NCBI RefSeq assembly: GCF_003932495.1
Contig: NZ_QZMT01000002.1
Location: 1-64,000 of the forward strand
Length of the DNA: 64,000 bases
DNA from: Guyparkeria sp. SCN-R1
GTDB lineage: Bacteria; Pseudomonadota; Gammaproteobacteria; Halothiobacillales; Halothiobacillaceae
Direction of reading: 5' to 3'
Shown here: positions 8,975 to 16,810 of the stretch, one piece after another
How the letters are laid out: each line of letters begins with the position of its first letter
How positions within the stretch are numbered: position 1 is the stretch's first letter
Notes under the pieces: generated by a model
What the model was told of the DNA's origin: nothing
Database searches by the model: none
What the model saw: only the letters and a program-made list of their open reading frames with translations
Made by a program: the position numbers and the translations under genes

Positions 8975-10033
8975 TTAGAACTTGTGGACTACACCCACGG
9001 AGAAGGCGCTGCTGTCTTCTACAGCCCCGCGGTCGAAGGCCTGTTCGACCTGAGCTGAGTGAGCAGTCTTGTAACCAAGCAGGTAACCGTTGCCCGTTGT
9101 GTCAGCCTCCATGGAAGCGTACACAGCGTAGACGCTGGTCTGCTTGCTCAGCTTGTAGTCGTAACCGACGGCCCACAGGTCTGCACCGGTGTCTTCGTTG
9201 CCAGCACCCGATACGTCGTCAGCAGTGTAGTACTGAGCCTTCAGGGTGTGCTTGCCTGCGAAGGTGTAACCGGCACCCAGGCCCCAAACGTCCTGGTCGC
9301 CATTTGCCGGGTTAGCCGTGATCACGTCGGCGTTCTGGTACAGCCCAACGAACTTGAAGCCACCGATCTTGTAGCCAGCACCAATACGATAGGCTTCCAT
9401 GTCGCCGGCATCGCTGTTCTGCTGCTCCCAGGCACCGTCCAGCATGAAGCCGGCAATTTCGTAACCCGCACTGATGCTGTAGGCGTCTTCGTTGTTGTTG
9501 ACGTCATTGGCCATGTCGGAAATGTAAGCAAGCTTGGCTTGGAAGCCGCCCATATCCGGGGTCATGTAGGCAACGGTACTGTTGGTGCGCGCATCCCAGT
9601 CGTTGTCGCCAGACAGGGCCTTGCCGCGGGTGATGGCGCGGGCGTCGGCAACCGTGTCTTTGAACAAATCGTACTTACGACCGACCATCTTCATCGGGGT
9701 GTCGTGACGACCTGCGATGAGGGTACCCCAGCTGTCACCGGTGAAGCCGACAAAGGTGTTACGCGGCCCGCCGATGCCTTCGCCGTCGGCGCCCCAGTCG
9801 ATCTGTTCTTCCCACTGGTAGATCAGGGAGAGGTTGTCGGAGATCTCTTCCTTGCCCTTGACACCAATACGGGAAGAGTTCGATCCGAGGCTGTAATCAC
9901 GATCGTTGAGGTTATCACCATCAAAGAAATCGTAAGACGCGTGGATTTTGCCGTACAGGGTGGTGTCGGCCATGGCGGCTGCCGGAGCGGCAACTGCAGC
10001 AGCGACTGCCATTGCAATGATGTTCTTTTTCAT
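8975..10033 (-). CDS. Gram-negative trimeric porin
   Basis: Outer-membrane diffusion channel. The 352-aa product has a Sec signal peptide (MKKNIIAMAVAAAVAAPAAAMA, cut before DTTLYGKIH), alternating amphipathic strands of a 16-stranded barrel, and the C-terminal phenylalanine signal (VGVVHKF) read by BAM. GGAG directly abuts an earlier ATG at 10042, so the MKKN start nine bases later, with a proper gap, is chosen. The mature protein is strongly acidic (many Asp/Glu in loops), which would suit a salt-tolerant organism or a cation-selective pore. A promoter and terminator of its own make it monocistronic. The family is clear; the permeating solute is not. Confidence 0.93.
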   Translation of the reverse strand: MKKNIIAMAVAAAVAAPAAAMADTTLYGKIHASYDFFDGDNLNDRDYSLGSNSSRIGVKGKEEISDNLSLIYQWEEQIDWGADGEGIGGPRNTFVGFTGDSWGTLIAGRHDTPMKMVGRKYDLFKDTVADARAITRGKALSGDNDWDARTNSTVAYMTPDMGGFQAKLAYISDMANDVNNNEDAYSISAGYEIAGFMLDGAWEQQNSDAGDMEAYRIGAGYKIGGFKFVGLYQNADVITANPANGDQDVWGLGAGYTFAGKHTLKAQYYTADDVSGAGNEDTGADLWAVGYDYKLSKQTSVYAVYASMEADTTGNGYLLGYKTAHSAQVEQAFDRGAVEDSSAFSVGVVHKF

Positions 10034-10112
10034 CGGTTCCATCTCCAATGTGGTTGTGAGATTTCCAAATTTCCCCGGCATGAAGCGGTGCGTTTGGCCA
10101 GGTACGCCGCCA

Positions 10113-10140
10113 ATACTAGTCAGATGCGCTGCACTGACAA
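10113..10140 (-). promoter_or_regulatory. sigma-70 promoter of the porin gene and upstream repeats
   Basis: On the minus strand TTGTCA (10135-10140), a 16-nt spacer and TAGTAT (10113-10118) form a good housekeeping promoter, giving a leader of about 70 nt. Upstream of it in the 323-bp gap to lipA are the hairpin CCGGTTTG/CAAACCGG (10152-10170) and the 16-bp inverted repeat GTTGCA-TGGG-TGCAAC (10180-10195), either of which could be an operator. The rest of the gap holds a REP-like repeat next to lipA. Confidence 0.6.
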
Positions 10141-10322
10141 CCCCTTGGGGGCCGGTTTGCAACAAACCGGGGCTTTTCTGTTGCATGGGTGCAACAAGGC
10201 GCCTTGCGGCGCGGGAGGGGAGAGGTCAGCGTTCAGAGATCAGAGGGCTAGCTGGAAGCTAACAGCTTATAGGCCGGAGCGCGCGCCCTCCGGGCTTTGA
10301 TCTCTTCCGTCTTGTTTGGGCA

Positions 10323-10347
10323 TCGCGGCTAAAGCCGCTCCTACGCC
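10323..10347. repeat. REP-like repeat, family A, copy 1
   Basis: A 25-bp sequence built on the palindrome GCGGCTAAAGCCGC followed by TCCTACG. It recurs exactly at 12473-12497 and as a variant at 11616-11640, where compensatory changes keep the stem. The type resembles the short REP sequences common in Pseudomonas. It lies about 10 bp past the lipA stop. Confidence 0.8.
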
Positions 10348-10356
10348 CTCTTCCAG

Positions 10357-11340
10357 CTATGAGCTTCCCGCTTTCTTCAACACATCGAACCCGCCCTGGT
10401 CCGCGTGGTACGACGACCGCACCATCGGGCCGGCGGCGACGTGGGTAAAACCCAGCGCCTCGGCCTGGCGACCGAGCTCGGCGAAGTGCTCGGGAGAGAC
10501 AAAGCGCTTGACCGGCAGGTGGTGCACGGACGGCTGCAGGTACTGCCCGAGGGTGAGCATGTCGACGCCGTGGTCGCGCATGTCCTGCAATTCGCTGAGC
10601 AACTGCTCGTCGGTCTCGCCCAGGCCGAGCATCAGGCCGGACTTGGTGGGCACGTCGGGGCAGCGACGCTTCATCTCGGCCAGCAGGTCGAGCGAGCCCT
10701 GGTAGCTCGCGCCCGGTCGGGCGGCGCGGTAGAGCTCAGGCACGGTCTCGAGATTGTGGTTGAACACGTCCGGCGGCTCGGCGGCCAGAATGTCGATGGC
10801 CTTTTCCACCCGGCCACGGAAATCGGGGGTGAGGATCTCGACGATCAGATCGGGGTTGGCATCGCGCAGGGCACGGATGACATCACTGAAGTGTTGCGCG
10901 CCGCCGTCACGCAGGTCGTCGCGGTCGACCGAGGTGATCACCACGTACTTCAGACCCATGGCGCGGACGGTCTCGGCCAGGCGAGAGGGCTCCTCGGGAT
11001 CGACCGGGCGCGGCTTGCCGTGGGCGACGTCGCAGAACGGGCAACGACGGGTGCAGATATCGCCGAGGATCATGAAGGTAGCGGTGCCGTTGTCGAAGCA
11101 CTCGCCCAGGTTCGGGCAGTTGGCCTCTTCGCAGACGGTATTCAGCCCCTGCTCGCGCACGACGCGCTTGAGGCGCTGGACCTCCGCCCCACCTTGCGGA
11201 CGGGCTCGGATCCAGCTGGGTTTGCGCATCGGGGCCGACGGTTCGATCTTGACCGGGATACGCGAAACCTTCTCGGAGGAGCGCATCGCGCGCGTCGGGC
11301 CGTCGGGGCGGGCGGTGGCATTGTCCGGGGATTGGCTCAT
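10357..11340 (-). CDS. lipA: lipoyl synthase
   Basis: Radical-SAM enzyme that inserts two sulfurs into octanoyl-carrier domains to make lipoyl groups. The 327-aa product has the auxiliary-cluster motif [12 protein letters not shown], the radical-SAM motif CTRRCPFC and the terminal RSSYH segment whose serine ligates the auxiliary cluster. All family hallmarks and the length agree. It lies downstream of lipB, but a 293-bp spacer with repeats separates the two, so its transcription may be partly independent. Confidence 0.97.
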   Translation of the reverse strand: MSQSPDNATARPDGPTRAMRSSEKVSRIPVKIEPSAPMRKPSWIRARPQGGAEVQRLKRVVREQGLNTVCEEANCPNLGECFDNGTATFMILGDICTRRCPFCDVAHGKPRPVDPEEPSRLAETVRAMGLKYVVITSVDRDDLRDGGAQHFSDVIRALRDANPDLIVEILTPDFRGRVEKAIDILAAEPPDVFNHNLETVPELYRAARPGASYQGSLDLLAEMKRRCPDVPTKSGLMLGLGETDEQLLSELQDMRDHGVDMLTLGQYLQPSVHHLPVKRFVSPEHFAELGRQAEALGFTHVAAGPMVRSSYHADQGGFDVLKKAGSS

Positions 11341-11460
11341 GTAATGCGTTTACCTTGATGAACGAGGTCGGGGCGAGGCCTCGGTGCTAGTTCGTGGTTC
11401 GGTGGTCGGCACGGCAACCTGCGCACGTGCGCCTGGGTTGATTGCCGAGAGCCTGTTGCG

Positions 11461-11548
11461 CTGGGTTCCCGCTTTCGCGGGAACGACGCCAGTACTCTTC
11501 CCACGCGGCCCAAAAATCGCCGTCATTCCCGCGAAAGCGGGAATCCAG
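11461..11548. repeat. REPIN-like inverted pair of 28-bp repeats, family B
   Basis: Two copies of a 28-bp repeat face each other at 11461-11488 and 11521-11548, 32 bp apart. Each has the palindromic core TTCCCGC-TTTC-GCGGGAA flanked by CTGG on one side and GACG on the other; the second copy is the reverse complement with two base differences. This is the structure of a REPIN. The ends differ from those of the RAYT at 7.6-8.4 kb, so that enzyme may not be its partner. The remainder of the lipB-lipA spacer shows nothing else. Confidence 0.8.
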
Positions 11549-11615
11549 CTCCCGGCCCACTTGAGACCACGTCCACCGGCAACCACGTAACGCGTCAACG
11601 AGGCGCCGCGAGGGT

Positions 11616-11640
11616 TCGCGCCTGAAGGCGCTCCTACGGG
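11616..11640. repeat. REP-like repeat, family A, variant copy overlapping the lipB 3' end
   Basis: TCGCGCCTGAAGGCGCTCCTACGGG is a stem-preserving variant of the family A repeat. The CTA within its CCTACG tail (11634-11636) supplies the TAG stop codon of lipB, and the following bases encode the last lipB residue. Confidence 0.7.
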
Positions 11641-12242
11641 GCAAGCACCGCGGCGAGCTCGCGGGCAATGCTCGGCAGCGACGGCGTGTCGCCGAGCAGC
11701 CGAGTGGCGTCGGTGACGGCCAACCCCTCGTAGCCGCAGGGATTGATCCGGGCAAACGGCGTCAGGTCCATGTCGATATTGAACGAGAGGCCATGATAAC
11801 AGCGCCCCTGGCGGATTTTCAGGCCCAGGGCGGCGATCTTGGCGCCGTCGACATAGACACCAGGGGCATCCGGACGACGCTCCGCTGCGACACCCCGCTC
11901 GCCCAGCCAGTCGATGACCGCCTGTTCGAGGCGATTCACCCAGTCGCGAGGACCCAGGCCCGCGCGCTTGAGATCGACCAGGGTGTAGAGCATCAACTGA
12001 CCGGGGCCGTGGTAGGTCACCTGGCCACCACGGTCGGTCGGAATCACCGGGATGTGGCCGGGGTTCAGCAAGTGCTCCGGCCGACCGGCCAGCCCCTGGG
12101 TAAACACGGGCGGATGCGTCAACGCCCAGTAGGCATCAGGGGTCTCGCTGGTGCGTCGTGCCGTGTAGCGTCGCATGGCCGCCCAGGTGGCGCGGTAGTC
12201 GCGGCGCTCACCGAGCCAGTGAAAGTTGTCGTGTTGCGGCAT
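11634..12242 (-). CDS. lipB: octanoyl-[ACP]:protein N-octanoyltransferase
   Basis: Transfers octanoate from acyl-carrier protein to lipoyl domains, the step before LipA. The 202-aa product carries the signature RGGQVTYHGPGQ, the catalytic lysine motif GAKIAALGLKI and the catalytic cysteine in INPCGYEGL. Length is normal, and the protein starts cleanly at MPQHDNFHW. Its end runs into a REP-like repeat that provides the stop codon, so the C-terminal residue may reflect repeat insertion. Confidence 0.96.
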   Translation of the reverse strand: MPQHDNFHWLGERRDYRATWAAMRRYTARRTSETPDAYWALTHPPVFTQGLAGRPEHLLNPGHIPVIPTDRGGQVTYHGPGQLMLYTLVDLKRAGLGPRDWVNRLEQAVIDWLGERGVAAERRPDAPGVYVDGAKIAALGLKIRQGRCYHGLSFNIDMDLTPFARINPCGYEGLAVTDATRLLGDTPSLPSIARELAAVLAP

Positions 12243-12279
12243 GGCGTTGCACTGGATGGAAGCTCAACGGGCGGACGCA

Positions 12280-12307
12280 CTGGATTCCCGCTTCCGCGGG
12301 AATGACG
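12280..12307. repeat. family B 28-bp repeat, single copy
   Basis: Third copy of the repeat seen at 11461-11548, here alone, with the core TTCCCGCTTCCGCGGGAA. It lies 38 bp upstream of lipB, in the ybeD-lipB gap. Confidence 0.78.
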
Positions 12308-12472
12308 AGACTAATCGGTGCGACTGGGGCATAGAGCGAACGATGGACTGCGGAGAGATCAGGCATTCAGGATACGGTGGAAGCGGGCCCTGTTCGCGCA
12401 AACCAGCTTGGCGGCTGTCCTGATCGCCGCATGGCAGAGAACCACCCGGGGCTCGAGCCCCTACGTCGCGAT

Positions 12473-12497
12473 TCGCGGCTAAAGCCGCTCCTACGCC
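12473..12497. repeat. REP-like repeat, family A, copy 2
   Basis: Identical over 25 bp to 10323-10347. A related hairpin with the same CCTACG tail type, GGGGCTCGAGCCCC, lies just before it at about 12449-12462. Both are in the 277-bp ybeD-lipB spacer, which thus holds three repeats and no gene. Confidence 0.8.
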
Positions 12498-12519
12498 GTC
12501 TTGCACCTGTCAGCTTTGT

Positions 12520-12891
12520 TCACAAACACATTTTCACGTCCGGATGCGCGGTGATCGCGCGGTAGACGTCGTCGATCTGCTGCCGGGAGGTGGCGGTAAA
12601 AGTGACGGTCAGACCAACGAAGTTGCCCTTGCCGCTGGCCCGCTCTTTCCAGGCCGAGTCCGGCAGGCCCGGGATGACACCGTCGACGGCCTGCTTGATG
12701 TCGTTGATAAAGGCGTCGGTGGCCGGCCCCATGATCTTGATCGGAAACTCGCTGGGGAAGTCGATCAGGGTCTCGCGCTCGAGCGCCGCCTCGTCCTCGG
12801 CCGAGGTGGGCTTGGCGTTGGGATCGCAGGAGGTCAACTGCCCATCGAGTTGCCCTTTGCCTTTCCCGTTCGGGGAAGAATCGTCGGTCAT
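12520..12891 (-). CDS. ybeD: DUF493 family protein YbeD
   Basis: A 123-aa member of the DUF493/YbeD family, small ACT-like alpha-beta proteins with no settled function, nearly always encoded between dacA and lipB. The conserved core FPSEFPIKIMGP and the end YRAITAHPDVKMCL are evident. The first 35 residues are polar, low in complexity and longer than in E. coli YbeD (87 aa). Its ATG overlaps the dat stop by 4 bp, so translation is probably coupled. Confidence 0.88.
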   Translation of the reverse strand: MTDDSSPNGKGKGQLDGQLTSCDPNAKPTSAEDEAALERETLIDFPSEFPIKIMGPATDAFINDIKQAVDGVIPGLPDSAWKERASGKGNFVGLTVTFTATSRQQIDDVYRAITAHPDVKMCL

Positions 12892-13760
12892 CGCGAGCTC
12901 CGTTGCGGATGTTTGAGTGCCTGAAAGTGATGATCGAGCTGCCGGGTGACCGGACCGGCACGGCCGGCGTGCGCGCCCGACCCGACCGGCCGACCATCGA
13001 TCTCGACCACCGGCCAGAGATCCTTGGTTGAGCTGGTGAGAAACACCTCGTCGGCATCGCGCAGGGCGCTGATGGTAATAAACGACTCGTCGACCTCGAT
13101 CAGTTGCTCGTCGCGCACCAGGTCGAGCAGCAGCCCGCGGGTGATGCCGGCGAGGATGCGCGCCCCCGTAGGCGCGGTCACCAGCCGACCACCAATCACG
13201 GCAAACAGGTTGGTGGCCGCCCCCTCCATGACCAGCCCATCGCGCACCAGCAACGCCTCGTCACAGCTCTGTTCGAGGGCCTGTTGGCGAGCCATGGTGT
13301 TGGGCAGGAGGTTGATGCTCTTGATGTCGCAGCGCGCCCAGCGCGCATCGGGCAGCGTGATCACGCGCGCGCCACCGGCAATCGACCCGATGGGCGAAAC
13401 GGTGGCCATCACGCCCGCGGGCACATCACCCCCCGGCCAGGCGTGGTCGCGCTTTGCCGGCGCGCCGCGGGTGACCTGCAGGTAAATAGCGGCATCGGGA
13501 GCGTCGATCCCGGCAAGCAGGCGGTCGAAGATCGGCTGCCACTCGGCTCGCTCCAGCGGCTCGGGGATTCCGATTGCCTCAAGGCTGCGCGACAGGCGGG
13601 CCATGTGTTCGTCCACCCCGAACAGCCGACCGGCGAAGGCGGGGATCACCTCGTAGACGCCGTCACCGAACAGGTAGCCGCGATCGAACACCGACACCTG
13701 CGCGGTCTCGGTATCGCACCACTCGCCGTTGAGATAAACCGGCCGTGGCTGCTGCGACAT
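12888..13760 (-). CDS. dat: D-amino-acid transaminase / class IV aminotransferase
   Basis: PLP-dependent fold-type IV aminotransferase of 290 aa, probably supplying D-amino acids or acting on branched-chain substrates. Visible are FDRGYLFGDGVYEVI near the start, the PLP lysine in CDIKSINLLPN at about residue 146, and the phosphate-binding GITRGLLLDL. The DIKSINLLPN form favours D-alanine transaminase over BCAT. The ATG at 13760 overlaps the dacA stop by one base (TGATG), so it is translated in series with dacA. A few in-frame codons upstream are discounted. Confidence 0.85.
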   Translation of the reverse strand: MSQQPRPVYLNGEWCDTETAQVSVFDRGYLFGDGVYEVIPAFAGRLFGVDEHMARLSRSLEAIGIPEPLERAEWQPIFDRLLAGIDAPDAAIYLQVTRGAPAKRDHAWPGGDVPAGVMATVSPIGSIAGGARVITLPDARWARCDIKSINLLPNTMARQQALEQSCDEALLVRDGLVMEGAATNLFAVIGGRLVTAPTGARILAGITRGLLLDLVRDEQLIEVDESFITISALRDADEVFLTSSTKDLWPVVEIDGRPVGSGAHAGRAGPVTRQLDHHFQALKHPQRSSR

Positions 13761-14932
13761 CAATCGTCCCACCACAGCCAGAAACTGTCGGTGGCCTGCT
13801 TGACCAGACCGCCTTCGGGGTTGTCCGACAGGGCAACCACCGGACGCTCGGCGATGGACTGCTCGCCGAGGCGCACCACCAGCGACCCAACGGCATCGCC
13901 CTCGTTCAGCGGGGCGATCAGCTCGCCATCAAGCTTGAGGCTGACGGACAGCTCGTCGCGTTGTTTCTTCGGCACCAGCACGGAAAGATCCTGGCGGAGC
14001 CCCACCGGGGTTTCGTCCGTCTCGCCTTTGTAGACTCGCGGACTGGCCAGCGTCTCGCCGCCCGAGCGCACGTCGACGGTCTCGAAATGCCTAAAGCCGT
14101 AGTTGAGCAACGCCTCGGCCTGGTTGTTGCGCGCCTCGTCACTGTCGGTACCCAGCACGACCGCGATCAAGCGCATGCCCTCGCGCGCACCGGACGTGGC
14201 CAGGCAATACCCCGCCTCCTCGGTGTGACCGGTCTTGCCACCATCGACCCATTCGTTGCGGAACAGCAGCTTCTCGCGGTTGTACTGCTTGATGCCGTTG
14301 TAGGTGTAGGACTTCTGGCGGAAGACCTTGTAGAGATCCGGGTACTCGTGGATCAGCTGCGAGAGCAGGGTCGCGATGTCGCGCGCGGACATCAAATGAC
14401 CCTCGGCCGGCCATCCGGTGGGGTTCTCGAAGTGCGTCTCGGTCATACCCAGACGCTCGGCGGTGGAATTCATCTGCGCGACGAACGATTCCTCGTTACC
14501 GCCGATGTGCTCGGCCAGGGCGGTGGCGGCATCGTTGCCCGACTGCACGATCATGCCCTGCAGCAGTTCCTCGACGGACACCTGCTTGCCCACCTCGATG
14601 AACATGCGCGAACCGCCCATCCGCCAGGCCTTTTCGCTGATGGTCACCTGGTCATCCATCGCGACATCGCCGCTCTTGATCGCCTCGAAGGCGAGGTAGG
14701 CAGTCATCAGCTTGGTGATACTCGCCGGCGGCACCGGCCGGTCGGCATCGCGATCGACAATCACCTGTTCGGTGCCGTAGTCCAGCAACACGTAGGAACG
14801 GGCCGACAGGTCGGGCGCCCCCGGCGTGGGCAGGGCGGCATGAGTCGCCGTCGCCAGCAGGGAAAGCAGGGTCGTCGCCAGCAGGCCGGCAAGCCAGCCA
14901 CGTCGCCATGTCGCGGACAAGGCATTGATCAT
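13760..14932 (-). CDS. dacA: D-alanyl-D-alanine carboxypeptidase (PBP5/6 type)
   Basis: Removes the terminal D-Ala of peptidoglycan side chains in the periplasm. The 390-aa product has a signal peptide ending near ATHA/ALP, then the serine-peptidase triad: SITK at about residue 68, SGN at about 129 and KTG at about 231. The C-terminal domain and the tail KQATDSFWLWWDD, an amphipathic membrane anchor, match PBP5/6. It is in the mrdA-rodA-mltB-rlpA-dacA order of many gammaproteobacteria, overlapping rlpA upstream by 4 bp and dat downstream by one. Confidence 0.95.
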   Translation of the reverse strand: MINALSATWRRGWLAGLLATTLLSLLATATHAALPTPGAPDLSARSYVLLDYGTEQVIVDRDADRPVPPASITKLMTAYLAFEAIKSGDVAMDDQVTISEKAWRMGGSRMFIEVGKQVSVEELLQGMIVQSGNDAATALAEHIGGNEESFVAQMNSTAERLGMTETHFENPTGWPAEGHLMSARDIATLLSQLIHEYPDLYKVFRQKSYTYNGIKQYNREKLLFRNEWVDGGKTGHTEEAGYCLATSGAREGMRLIAVVLGTDSDEARNNQAEALLNYGFRHFETVDVRSGGETLASPRVYKGETDETPVGLRQDLSVLVPKKQRDELSVSLKLDGELIAPLNEGDAVGSLVVRLGEQSIAERPVVALSDNPEGGLVKQATDSFWLWWDD

Positions 14933-15759
14933 TTGTTAACCACCATCGTTGTTTCTTGAAAGCCGAGCTCATGTAGCCGCTCGCGCACCGAATCGAACTC
15001 GTCGGCCGAGGCCAGCGGCCCGACCTGCACCCGGGTCCAGCCGCCGTCCGACTGACTCACCGTGGACAGGCCAGCACGGCGCAACCGCGCACCGATCTCC
15101 TCAGCGTTGTCCGCGTCGCGGAACGCGCCAATCTGGACGAAAACGTTCTCGCCCCAGCGGGCATTGGGCATCGAGCGAGGTCCGAGGTTCCGTGATCGGC
15201 CCGGGTTCCGGGCCGACGAGGAGTTCCGGGCGGCGGTACGCGTGTCCTCCGACCCGACCACCTCGATCTCGACCGGCACGGTGCCCTTGCCGGTCATCTC
15301 GATCTTGTGCGCCGCGGCATACGACAGGTCGATGATCCGGCCGTCGACGAACGGGCCGCGATCGTTGACCCGCACCACCACGCTTTTGCCGTTGTCGAGA
15401 TTGGTCACCCGGACGTAGGTCGGCAGCCGCAGTGACTTGTGCGCCGCGGTCATCTTGTACATGTCGTAGGGCTCGCCCGACGAGGTCGGTCGCCCGTGGA
15501 ATTTCTTTCCGTACCACGACGCCAGCCCGCGCTCACGAAATCCGGAGTTACTCGCCAGGACCGTGTAGCGCTTGCCCAGTACGCTGTAGTCGTCGGGGTT
15601 GCCGCGGGTCGAATAAGGCTCGTCGCGTGGCACCGCATCGCGGGTAGCCGCGCGGTCCGCCGAGGGCCCGCTGGCGCAGCCGGCCAGCAGCAGGGCGAAC
15701 AACAGCACGGCAATCGCCGACCAGGAAAATCCTGTCATCGAGAATTGCTGACCCGACAT
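14929..15759 (-). CDS. rlpA: septal ring lytic transglycosylase RlpA (DPBB + SPOR lipoprotein)
   Basis: Outer-membrane lipoprotein that acts on denuded glycan strands at the septum. The 276-aa product has a lipobox LLAGC, a double-psi beta-barrel domain (GLASWYGKKFHGRPTSSGE ... RVNDRGPFV ... IIDLS) and a C-terminal SPOR domain (VFVQIGAFRDADNAEEI to the end) that targets septal peptidoglycan. I place the start at the ATG at 15759, which has GAGG 8 nt upstream. A longer open frame exists but reads into mltB. It is 10 bp after mltB and overlaps dacA by 4 bp. Confidence 0.93.
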   Translation of the reverse strand: MSGQQFSMTGFSWSAIAVLLFALLLAGCASGPSADRAATRDAVPRDEPYSTRGNPDDYSVLGKRYTVLASNSGFRERGLASWYGKKFHGRPTSSGEPYDMYKMTAAHKSLRLPTYVRVTNLDNGKSVVVRVNDRGPFVDGRIIDLSYAAAHKIEMTGKGTVPVEIEVVGSEDTRTAARNSSSARNPGRSRNLGPRSMPNARWGENVFVQIGAFRDADNAEEIGARLRRAGLSTVSQSDGGWTRVQVGPLASADEFDSVRERLHELGFQETTMVVNK

Positions 15760-15769
15760 ACGCGCTACC

Positions 15770-16810
15770 TCACTCGTCGCGATGATCGACCGCCTCTTCG
15801 ATGGCCCCTTCAATCGCCTGGGCCAACTGCCAGACGGCCGTGGCGTACAGCACACTGTGATTGTACCGAGTGATGACATAGAAGTTGTTCAGCCCCACCT
15901 GATAGGCCACGTCATCGCCGTCGGTGAGGGTGAACAGCATCACCTCGAAGTCGTCGGGCACCGGCGCGTCATCCGGCACGGAAACGCCCCGCTCGCGCAG
16001 TTCGCCCAGCGTGGTCTTCGGTGCGAGATCCCGCGCCTGATTGAGCAGGTCCTCGACGTCGGCATCGTTGATGTCGACCTCGAACATCACCGGCTCGCCC
16101 TGCCCCCAACCATGCTCGACGAAATAGTTGGCCACGCTGGCGAAGACGTCGTGGTGGCTGTCCCACAGGTCGCGGCGGCCATCGCCGTCGCCGTCGACCG
16201 CGTAATGCCGGTAACTCGACGGGATGAACTGGGGCAAGCCCATGGCACCGGCGTAGCTGCCCTCGGCCTTGTCCATGGAGAGCCCTTCCTCCCCGGCCAA
16301 GCGGATAAAGTCGACCAGCTGGCCGCGGAAGAATTCTCCGCGGCGCGGGTAATCGAAGCCCAGCGTCGCCAGCGCGTCGATCACCCGATAACCGCCGGTG
16401 ATGCGCCCGTAGTAGGTTTCCACGCCGATAATGGCGGTGATCACGTAGGGTGAGACGCCGTAAGCGCCCGCGACCTCGTCGAGCAGTTCACCGTGCTCCT
16501 GCATGAATTCGGCGCCGCGTTCGATGCGCTTGTCGGTGAGGAAGATGGGGCGGTATTCGCCCCAGGTCTTGGATTCGGCCGGGCGGGTGATCGCGTCGAT
16601 GATCTTCTGCTTGTACTCGGCTGAGCCCAGCCAGGCCTCGACCTGCGCACGCGACACCCCCGTCTCGTCGACCGCCTGATCGACGAAGGCCTGCACATCC
16701 TCGCGTTCGAGGTAGTCGCCGGCCTGCGCGCCCCCGACAACAAGGGAACCGGCGACAAGGGAAGCGGCGAGAAGCGCGCCGTGAAAAGACCGTGTCCAAG
16801 CGTGTGTCAT
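15770..16810 (-). CDS. mltB: membrane-bound lytic murein transglycosylase B
   Basis: Cleaves glycan strands with formation of 1,6-anhydromuramic ends. The 346-aa protein begins with a signal peptide (VVGGAQA/GDYLERE), lacks an evident lipobox and so may be soluble in the periplasm. Key motifs: AIIGVETYYGRITGGYRVIDAL, with the catalytic glutamate, then GAMGLPQFIPSSYRHYAVDGDGDG and DLWDSHHDVFASVANYF. The start at 16810 shares one base with the rodA stop (TGATG). It belongs to the elongasome operon. Confidence 0.92.
   Translation of the reverse strand: MTHAWTRSFHGALLAASLVAGSLVVGGAQAGDYLEREDVQAFVDQAVDETGVSRAQVEAWLGSAEYKQKIIDAITRPAESKTWGEYRPIFLTDKRIERGAEFMQEHGELLDEVAGAYGVSPYVITAIIGVETYYGRITGGYRVIDALATLGFDYPRRGEFFRGQLVDFIRLAGEEGLSMDKAEGSYAGAMGLPQFIPSSYRHYAVDGDGDGRRDLWDSHHDVFASVANYFVEHGWGQGEPVMFEVDINDADVEDLLNQARDLAPKTTLGELRERGVSVPDDAPVPDDFEVMLFTLTDGDDVAYQVGLNNFYVITRYNHSVLYATAVWQLAQAIEGAIEEAVDHRDE

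Noticed and set aside
10141-10177. Hairpins between lipA and the porin as a lipA terminator
   Set aside because: The only T-run after the hairpin is on the plus strand, whereas lipA is transcribed on the minus strand.
9059-10300. 413-codon open frame antisense to the porin
   Set aside because: The porin has a signal peptide, barrel strands and terminal Phe on the other strand; the antisense product has none.
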